Positions 1-4,697 of a DNA stretch of 6,201 bases are shown here, in pieces (the stretch's first letter is position 1; the number at the start of each line of letters is the position of its first letter). The notes beneath the pieces were generated by a model that saw only the letters and a list, made by a program, of their open reading frames with translations, did not search any database and had not been told where the DNA came from. A program made the position numbers and the translations under genes. This DNA is from Thermoplasmata archaeon. Lineage in GTDB: Archaea; Thermoplasmatota; Thermoplasmata; SG8-5; JAGLSY01. The stretch is from positions 1 to 6,201 of the forward strand of contig JAGLQE010000120.1 in NCBI GenBank assembly GCA_023137005.1, given 5' to 3'.

Positions 1-14
1 GTACGCGACTACAA

Positions 15-55
15 AAGTTAGGACACATTGCTTTGATATTGCCATGTCCTAACTT
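15..55. repeat. Perfect 11-bp inverted repeat
   Basis: AAGTTAGGACA at 15-25 is the exact reverse complement of TGTCCTAACTT at 45-55, with a 19-nt spacer. On the minus strand the second arm runs straight into TTTT, so it could act as a weak leftward terminator hairpin. It could equally be a protein-binding palindrome or part of a mobile-element end. The symmetry is seen directly; the role is unknown. Confidence 0.5.
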
Positions 56-66
56 CTGATTCTGCC

Positions 67-153
67 CTGGAAGTTCACATTCCAGCTGCCATATGTCCAA
101 ACTCGCAGAGGCAAATCTCTGCGTTCATTTGCTATATAGTGTTGATGGACATA
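67..153. other. Cluster of nested hairpins, possible structured RNA
   Basis: Three perfect pairings lie close together. CTGGAA 67-72 pairs with TTCCAG 80-85 around a 7-nt loop. TATGTCCA 92-99 pairs with TGGACATA 146-153 and encloses CGCAGAG 104-110 paired with CTCTGCG 117-123. GCAAAT 111-116 can also pair with ATTTGC 127-132, which would compete with the inner hairpin. No reading frame here resembles a known protein. The density of symmetry suggests a structured transcript or mobile-element end, but neither strand nor function can be assigned. Confidence 0.3.
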
Positions 154-180
154 CGGGATTACCTTGTTTACTGTTGGTTG

Positions 181-215
181 ATTCATCCCAACCCTGAAGG
201 GATGGGCGTTCTCAA
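181..215 (-). mobile_element. Possible IS200/IS605-type right-end hairpin remnant
   Basis: Read on the minus strand, 187-206 forms CCCA-T-CCC, loop TTCA, GGG-T-TGGG: a 7-pair stem with one T/T mismatch and a 4-nt loop. It is flanked by AACG on the 5' side and ATGAATCAAC on the 3' side. C-rich hairpins with a TTCA or TTTA loop close to the 3' end are familiar at the right ends of tnpB-carrying IS200/IS605 elements and their guide RNAs. Upstream on the same strand (about 386-230) there are only short, interrupted frames, so any tnpB would be a decayed stump. The hairpin is seen; the assignment rests on remembered resemblance. Confidence 0.33.
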
Positions 216-317
216 CCTTTGACAGTAAAAGCCTATATGAAAAATTATTGATGGATAAACAAGCCCTAATACCACAAGGCATGATATTGCCGGTATTGGC
301 TTGGTTTTCAGTCAATA

Positions 318-383
318 AGGGCTCATATCCCTGCCCCTGCCAATTTCTAATGATTTAATTGAGGGGATACCACAGGGAGCCCT
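318..383. repeat. Long imperfect hairpin (21 pairs) upstream of the dehydrogenase gene
   Basis: Four segments stack. AGGGCTC 318-324 pairs with GAGCCCT 377-383, CCTG 330-333 with CAGG 373-376, CCCCT 334-338 with AGGGG 362-366, and CAATT 341-345 with AATTG 357-361. The loop is 11 nt. It ends 88 nt before the dehydrogenase start, so it may lie upstream of that gene's transcript or within a long leader. It could be a terminator for something to the left, a leader structure, or a transposon end. The remaining bases, 384-458, show weak TATA-like stretches (394-402, 422-430) but no clear promoter. Confidence 0.4.
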
Positions 384-458
384 CATGATAACCCTTATTT
401 ACCCAATCTGCATCCCCCTCCTTTAACTACCTATTAAGGATAGTTTGAGACTTCAAAT

Positions 459-463
459 GGAGG
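459..463 (+). promoter_or_regulatory. Ribosome binding site GGAGG fixing the GTG start at 472
   Basis: GGAGG lies 8 nt before GTG 472. This favours that start over the in-frame TTG at 445 and the ATG at 457, which partly overlaps this site. Confidence 0.7.
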
Positions 464-471
464 GATCAAAA

Positions 472-1593
472 GTGGCAAAATATAAGATCGCTTGGCTACC
501 CGGAGACGGGATTGGTGCAGAGGTTATGGAAGCGGCTCGTATCGTCTTAGACGCAGTGGGCCTGGATGCGGAGTATATACCCGGAGATATCGGATGGGAG
601 TTCTGGAAGAGTGAGGGTAATCCACTTCCAGATAGGACCATCGAACTCCTGAACAGTACGGATTGCTGTCTTTTCGGAGCCATCACTTCCAAGCCGAAGG
701 AAGAGGCTGCGAAGGAACTGGATCCTGAACTTGAGGGAAAAGGATTTGTTTATTCCAGCCCAATCGTGGGAATGAGGCAGATGCTCAATATGCACACGAA
801 CATGCGCCCGAGCAAGGCCTTTCCGGAGAACCCGGCCAATTTCAGGGACGGGATAGATATCACCGTGTTCAGGGAGAATACCGAGGGCCTCTACGCGGGT
901 GTGGAATTCCATCCCCTGCCAGATAGCCTAAGAGCATCACTCACAGAGCACAATCCCAAGATGGCGAAGTTCGATTTCGCAGCAAATGATGAGATCGCTG
1001 TATCACTCAGGATCATCACGAAGCGCGGTGCAACAAATATCATCACCAGTGCCTTTGAATATGCAAGAAAGTTCGGCAAGAAGAAGGTTACAGTTGCTGA
1101 AAAACCAAATGTCATCAGGGAGACATCCGGCCTGTTCCTCAGAACTGCCAGGGAGATCCATAAGAATTACCCAGAGATAGAGATGGAAGAGAACAATATC
1201 GATGCCATCGCCATGTGGTTGGTCAAGAATCCCGAGGATTACGAGGTCATAGTCACCAGCAACCTGTTCGGAGACATACTGTCGGATATAACCGGCATGC
1301 TGACCGGAGGAATGGGCGTCAGTGCGGCCGCGAATATCGGTGACAATTATGCGGTATTCGAACCAACACACGGCTCCGCTCCCAAGTATATCGGAATGTA
1401 CAAGGTCAATCCAATTGCGCAGATCATGTCCGCAAAACTCATGCTGGATTGGCTCGGTGAGACCGAGAAGGCCGATAGGATCTACAATGCGGTCGCAGAG
1501 CTGATCGTGGATAAGAAGGTCCTCACATACGACATGGGCGGCACTGCCGGCACACTGGACGTGGCAAAAGAAATAGCCTCGAAGCTGGGTTGA
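472..1593 (+). CDS. Isocitrate/isopropylmalate dehydrogenase family protein
   Basis: This is an NAD(P)-dependent beta-decarboxylating dehydrogenase that oxidises and decarboxylates a 2-hydroxy-3-carboxy acid in the cytoplasm. With the GTG start it is 373 aa, full length for the family. Visible landmarks are WLPGDGIGAEV near the N-terminus, the substrate arginines R102, R112 and R134, the ENTEGLYAG motif with catalytic Tyr141, catalytic Lys211 in AEKPN, metal-binding Asp244, Asp268 and Asp272 (NLFGDILSD), and the cofactor loop at 300-314. K305, Y306 and V312 match the NADP-specifying Lys344, Tyr345 and Val351 of E. coli isocitrate dehydrogenase. The substrate loop (S96, I98, V99) mixes isocitrate- and isopropylmalate-type residues, so Icd, LeuB, homoisocitrate or tartrate-type activity cannot be separated. 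Family is certain; substrate is not. No leucine or TCA-cycle genes are adjacent. Confidence 0.95.
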   Translation: MAKYKIAWLPGDGIGAEVMEAARIVLDAVGLDAEYIPGDIGWEFWKSEGNPLPDRTIELLNSTDCCLFGAITSKPKEEAAKELDPELEGKGFVYSSPIVGMRQMLNMHTNMRPSKAFPENPANFRDGIDITVFRENTEGLYAGVEFHPLPDSLRASLTEHNPKMAKFDFAANDEIAVSLRIITKRGATNIITSAFEYARKFGKKKVTVAEKPNVIRETSGLFLRTAREIHKNYPEIEMEENNIDAIAMWLVKNPEDYEVIVTSNLFGDILSDITGMLTGGMGVSAAANIGDNYAVFEPTHGSAPKYIGMYKVNPIAQIMSAKLMLDWLGETEKADRIYNAVAELIVDKKVLTYDMGGTAGTLDVAKEIASKLG

Positions 1594-1595
1594 TA

Positions 1596-2378
1596 ATGGC
1601 TGGTCTCAGCTATTGCACCCTGGGAAGTGGAAGTCGCGGGAACTCATACGCAATATGGGATAGCGAAGACCTTTTCCTGGTAGATGCTGGCTTCAGTGGC
1701 AAGGAATTGAAAAAGAGAATGGGCCAGGTTGGCCTATCTCCCGATGATATTAAGGCCATCATCATCACCCATGACCACAGCGACCATGTGAAGGGGGTGG
1801 GTGTTATGAATCGGAGATACAATATCCCGATCTACGCCACACCCACTGTCCTGAAGGGCAAGGTCTTGAAAAAGGAAAAACTGAAGGGCCAGGTGGAGAT
1901 CCAGCCCGGGAAGAAGTTCAAGATCGGCAGGCTGGAGATCAAGGGTTTTGAGGTTCCCCATGATGCCCCCCAGACACTCGGGTATCGTATTCAGAATAAT
2001 GGTCGGTGCATGGCGATAGCCACGGACACTGGACACATGACCCCTCAGATACAAAAAATGCTGGAAGGATGCGATGGCCTTGTCCTGGAATCCAATCATG
2101 ACATAGAGATGCTGAAGAACGGCCCCTACCCGGCTTTCCTGAAAAAGAGGATACTGGGGGATAAAGGCCACCTTCCCAATGTGGAGAGCGGGGAAGTGCT
2201 GGTGAAGGTCATCGGACCTGATACCCAGCACATTACCCTGGCCCATCTTAGCGAGGAGAACAATACCCCTGAAGTGGCGCTGGAGACCGTGAAGACGATC
2301 CTATCGAGCAATAAGGTCAATGGAGTGGTGGTCATTCCGGCCAGCCAGGATGAGGTTGGGGAAGTCGTGGAGCTTTGA
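1596..2378 (+). CDS. MBL-fold metallo-hydrolase, WalJ/YycJ-like
   Basis: This is a 260-aa cytoplasmic metallo-beta-lactamase-fold hydrolase. Seen directly are an N-terminal LGSGSRGNS segment, the dinuclear metal motif HDHSDH (His59, His61, Asp63, His64), His122, Asp144 in ATDTGH, ESNHD (165-169), GDKGHLPN (188-195) and AHLSEENN with His217. The last three blocks are characteristic of the YycJ/WalJ branch of COG1235, whose bacterial members are linked to the WalRK system and are thought to act on nucleic acids or phosphodiesters. The substrate here is unknown. ATG 1596 follows the dehydrogenase stop by 2 nt; a TTG at 1590 that would overlap it is the alternative start. Co-transcription with the dehydrogenase is likely, but no metabolic link is evident. 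The family is clear; the walJ name would be over-reach in an archaeon. Confidence 0.9.
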   Translation: MAGLSYCTLGSGSRGNSYAIWDSEDLFLVDAGFSGKELKKRMGQVGLSPDDIKAIIITHDHSDHVKGVGVMNRRYNIPIYATPTVLKGKVLKKEKLKGQVEIQPGKKFKIGRLEIKGFEVPHDAPQTLGYRIQNNGRCMAIATDTGHMTPQIQKMLEGCDGLVLESNHDIEMLKNGPYPAFLKKRILGDKGHLPNVESGEVLVKVIGPDTQHITLAHLSEENNTPEVALETVKTILSSNKVNGVVVIPASQDEVGEVVEL

Positions 2379-2390
2379 TATGCCCAATAA

Positions 2391-2400
2391 TTTAAATTAT
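2391..2400 (+). promoter_or_regulatory. Possible archaeal TATA box for the DUF2148 gene
   Basis: TTTAAATTAT stands out in the 53-nt gap between the hydrolase stop and the DUF2148 start. It would place transcription initiation about 10-15 nt before ATG 2432, giving a short leader that still includes AGGA at 2421-2424. This is inferred from composition and spacing alone; read-through from the upstream pair is also possible. Confidence 0.35.
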
Positions 2401-2431
2401 CAGATCATGCATTAGGTTACAGGAAGTGAGC

Positions 2432-2956
2432 ATGATGGACAAAGGAATTGAGATCGTTGCAGAGCTGATGAAGGTGGCGGCCATAACCGCGCCCAAGGCC
2501 ATTGGCCAGGATTATATTGATATTAAGATCGCTACCGAGGAAGAGATCGGCAAGATCGTGGATGACATGTTCCGCCTTGCCAAGGAGGAGGATAGCCCGG
2601 GATTCGAGCGTGATGGTAATAATCTCCTGAAGTCCGGCGGGCTTGTTCTGGTCGGTGTGAGGGAGCACAAGGGCATCGGGCTCAACTGTGGCTCATGTGG
2701 TTTCGACACCTGCGCGGAGTTCAATGCCAGAGAGCGTACAGACCGGGTATTCAATGGCCCCAACTGCATGTTGCGACTTCTTGACCTGGGGATCGCCCTG
2801 GGAAGCGCGGCCAAAACCGCTCAAATAAATAATGTGGACAACCGAATAATGTATCGCATCGGAGTCTCGGCAAAGAATACTGGCATCATGGATTCCATGG
2901 TGGTCATGGGAATTCCGCTGAGTGTTTCTTCAAAATCTATTTATTATGATAGATAA
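2432..2956 (+). CDS. DUF2148 ferredoxin-domain protein
   Basis: This 174-aa protein belongs to the DUF2148 family (COG4739), which is common in anaerobic archaea and bacteria. The C-terminal half carries the signature: CGSCGFDTC with Cys86, Cys89 and Cys94, then GPNC with Cys112, then LLDLGIALGSA and NNVDNRIMYRIG. The four cysteines suggest an iron-sulfur cluster; the biochemical role of the family is not established. The N-terminal half (1-80) is a soluble alpha/beta region with no visible signal peptide or membrane segment. ATG 2432 is chosen because AGGA lies 7 nt upstream; ATG 2435 and GTG 2426 are alternatives. The gene ends 48 nt from the convergent winged-helix gene, and no clear terminator hairpin is seen in that gap. 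Nothing ties it to chemotaxis. Confidence 0.9.
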   Translation: MMDKGIEIVAELMKVAAITAPKAIGQDYIDIKIATEEEIGKIVDDMFRLAKEEDSPGFERDGNNLLKSGGLVLVGVREHKGIGLNCGSCGFDTCAEFNARERTDRVFNGPNCMLRLLDLGIALGSAAKTAQINNVDNRIMYRIGVSAKNTGIMDSMVVMGIPLSVSSKSIYYDR

Positions 2957-3004
2957 GATAGATCTGGTCAATGGATGATTTAGATATGTGCCTGGTAGTT
3001 TGCT

Positions 3005-3253
3005 TCAGGTCATATCTCCATTCACCTGTATCCTGACCTTCGCCAGATATTTCTTTCCTTCGAAGCCTCTTTCCTCTTCGAATTCCTTGACCCAGCCCAG
3101 CTCCACCAGTTTATTGATCTTCCTATAGGCAGTGGCCTTGGGAATGTCGAGTGTGGAGGATATATCACTTATGGTCTTCTCCCGGAATCGAATGAAGTCC
3201 AGTATCTCCTGCACCTGGACCAATGAATCTTTTGTGAAATTATTCGTGTTCAT
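3005..3253 (-). CDS. Small winged helix-turn-helix protein
   Basis: This 82-aa protein is essentially one winged helix domain. Helices at about 8-22, 27-35 and 38-53 contain the pattern TISDISSTLDIPKATAYRKI, where 38-50 would be the recognition helix. A wing follows at about 56-72 (FEEERGFEGKKYLAKV). It resembles the ArsR/IclR/TrmB-like DNA-binding domains of archaeal regulators but has no added sensor domain, so it may dimerise or rely on a partner. ATG 3253 is preceded by AAGGAG (3264-3269), which overlaps the stop of the upstream gene. It is the last gene of the chemotaxis operon and lies 14 nt behind its neighbour. A role in controlling motility or chemotaxis genes is inferred from position only. 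Confidence 0.82.
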   Translation of the reverse strand: MNTNNFTKDSLVQVQEILDFIRFREKTISDISSTLDIPKATAYRKINKLVELGWVKEFEEERGFEGKKYLAKVRIQVNGDMT

Positions 3254-3267
3254 GTTCCTTCTTCTCC

Positions 3268-3507
3268 TTATTTGATACCGGAGATCCTCCTTTTGAATAT
3301 GCGTTCCAGTTTCTTCCAGTTATTTGGAGTGGTCACAGTGGATGCCACGGTCAGAATTTCCATGATAAGGAGCGGCTCATCCTCAGGTAGAAGTGTGCAT
3401 GGGGTCTTCCCTATCTTCTTGCACTGCTCCTCTACCATGAACACACCGATATTGCCAACGATCTGCTCTGTCTCCCGAGCAATTTCCTGAAATGATCTAG
3501 TTGCCAT
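3268..3507 (-). CDS. Hypothetical 79-aa protein in chemotaxis operon
   Basis: I do not recognise this protein. It is small and soluble-looking. The N-terminal stretch (3-30) is probably helical, followed by a short segment around KKIGKTPCTLLPEDEP (30-45), a hydrophobic helix LLIMEILTVASTV (46-58), and a basic C-terminus rich in Lys and Arg (64-79). It has two cysteines (29, 37) that are not arranged as a metal site. I chose ATG 3507 because GGAGG lies 8 nt upstream; a longer 84-aa form from ATG 3522 has only a distant purine run. It sits 51 nt after cheD and 14 nt before the winged-helix gene, on the same strand. Position suggests an accessory role in chemotaxis or its regulation, which is inference only. 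Codon structure and spacing make it likely to be real. Confidence 0.7.
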   Translation of the reverse strand: MATRSFQEIARETEQIVGNIGVFMVEEQCKKIGKTPCTLLPEDEPLLIMEILTVASTVTTPNNWKKLERIFKRRISGIK

Positions 3508-3515
3508 CCCAATAT

Positions 3516-3520
3516 CCTCC
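3516..3520 (-). promoter_or_regulatory. Ribosome binding site GGAGG fixing the start at 3507
   Basis: Read on the minus strand, GGAGG (3520 to 3516) is followed by 8 nt and then ATG 3507. The same bases overlap the alternative upstream ATG at 3522, so they cannot serve that start. Confidence 0.6.
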
Positions 3521-3558
3521 ATTATCGCGATCCGAACCTCTCGGCCTCCTCACATTGC

Positions 3559-4047
3559 TCATATTATCATCACCTCATCCCGGGATACTGTCTTGATCGT
3601 CACATCACCTGTCACTATGTCCAGTATGACAGTTCTGCCGCGGTCGCCGCCGACATCCTCTGATCTAAGCCTTATCTTCTCTTTTTTCAGGGTCTTTTTC
3701 GCTGCTTTGATGTTCCGTTCCCCAATGTTCATAGTACCTGCTCCCAGGAAAGCGAACATCTGGGCGCCTCCCGCCAGCTTGGCGATTATCCTCTCTCTTA
3801 TTGCACCTTTATTGACCAATTCATCCAGGAGTATGTAGATGGAGGTATCGACGTATTTGATGGGATTATGGCTGTCTCTCCCCTCTTCATAATATGGTAG
3901 CATGGCATGGGCCATTCCTCCGATCCGGTTCACCGGATCGTAGAGGATTATGCTAAGGCATGAGCCTATTCCCACGCTCTTCAATACAGTGGGGTTGGTG
4001 GCGACCCTGTGCCCGCCGACTTCCACAAATATCTCCTTTGATGTCAT
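3559..4047 (-). CDS. cheD: Chemoreceptor glutamine deamidase CheD
   Basis: CheD deamidates specific glutamines on methyl-accepting chemotaxis proteins and, in the Bacillus/Thermotoga-type system, binds CheC and stimulates its phosphatase activity. This copy is 162 aa, full length for the family. Catalytic Cys30 in GIGSC and His47 in GMAHAMLP are 17 residues apart, as in Thermotoga maritima (Cys27, His44). The third triad residue, Thr21 in Thermotoga, is Ser24 here. Other family blocks are KLAGGAQMF, MNIGERNI and EDVGGDRGR. ATG 4047 lies 8 nt after the cheC stop; the ribosome binding site is weak (AAGTGA), consistent with coupled translation. The adjacency fits the known CheC-CheD partnership. 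Identity is secure; which receptors are modified cannot be seen, because no receptor gene is in the window. Confidence 0.96.
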   Translation of the reverse strand: MTSKEIFVEVGGHRVATNPTVLKSVGIGSCLSIILYDPVNRIGGMAHAMLPYYEEGRDSHNPIKYVDTSIYILLDELVNKGAIRERIIAKLAGGAQMFAFLGAGTMNIGERNIKAAKKTLKKEKIRLRSEDVGGDRGRTVILDIVTGDVTIKTVSRDEVMII

Positions 4048-4055
4048 GTTTCACT

Positions 4056-4697
4056 TCACACTACCTTGAATTTTTTCATTATCTGATCCTTGACCTCGTC
4101 ATCTGGCATGAATAGGAAATAGCCCTTGAACCTGTCAGCATCCCTGATGAACTCTGTCTGGATAATCACGATATAATCTGTTCTCATACCGATCTCCAGT
4201 ACAGGATATTGAAGCACTGCGCCCAGCATATCCACGGCCAGGCCAGGTATGGATGGGAATAGGGTGATATCAAGAAGGTTGGCCAATGAATTCAGGTAAG
4301 CACAGGCACAAACATTCCCGATCTCACAGAGAGCGGATTCATCCCTGGAGGATAGCTCAGTAGATGTGCCCATGGGCCGATTGAAGAACTTATCCACAAG
4401 CTGAAGTGTGTTCTCAAAGGGGAACAACATAAGGAGGTTATGTTTTCCACTTCCGGTAACCTGCATGAATACCCCTGCGACCTTATCTGATGGATCTCCG
4501 AACAATTCATTTTGCATATCCTCAATACCTATGATATGTGAGCTTGTCACATCTATCATGATGGTCTCTTTCAACATGCTGGATAATGCAGTAGCGGCAT
4601 GTGCCGCACCTATGTTCCCGATCTCTCGCAATGCATCCTTTTGGATATCTGTCAAATTCGCAATTTTCTCATAATCTATACTTTTTGCTTCATTCAT
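4056..4697 (-). CDS. cheC: CheY-P phosphatase CheC
   Basis: CheC dephosphorylates CheY-P and forms a complex with CheD in adaptation. The protein is 213 aa, typical of two-site CheC. The family motif is [D/S]-x3-E-x2-N-x22-P. The first copy reads D21, E25, N28 but has Thr51 where Pro is usual; the second reads S121, E125, N128, P151 and is complete. Both catalytic Glu/Asn pairs are therefore present. The start ATG 4697 overlaps the upstream stop by 4 bp (ATGA) and has a strong AAGGAGG (4704-4710) 6 nt away, so initiation can be both coupled and independent. It is soluble, with no membrane segment. A FliY/CheX identity is unlikely: there is no FliN domain, and CheX has a single site. Confidence 0.96.
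   Translation of the reverse strand: MNEAKSIDYEKIANLTDIQKDALREIGNIGAAHAATALSSMLKETIMIDVTSSHIIGIEDMQNELFGDPSDKVAGVFMQVTGSGKHNLLMLFPFENTLQLVDKFFNRPMGTSTELSSRDESALCEIGNVCACAYLNSLANLLDITLFPSIPGLAVDMLGAVLQYPVLEIGMRTDYIVIIQTEFIRDADRFKGYFLFMPDDEVKDQIMKKFKVV

Noticed and set aside
176..193. T-arm-like GGTTG...CAACC, suggesting a tRNA
   Set aside because: The loop is 8 nt, there is no acceptor stem, anticodon arm or D-arm at the right distances, and the bases fit better in the 187-206 hairpin.
49..315. 88-codon minus-strand frame in the left intergenic region
   Set aside because: It starts with TTG without a clear ribosome binding site, runs through several perfect hairpins, and its protein resembles no known family beyond a faint TnpB-tail likeness near its start. 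I treat it as non-coding or decayed.
1..444. CRISPR array
   Set aside because: The repeats here are inverted pairs, not evenly spaced direct repeats with unique spacers.
1734..2246. 170-codon minus-strand frame opposite the MBL-fold gene
   Set aside because: The plus-strand protein has all family motifs; the antisense frame shows none and reads as a mirror of its codon bias.
2957..3004. Terminators between the convergent DUF2148 and winged-helix genes
   Set aside because: I found no stem followed by a T-run on either strand in these 48 bases.
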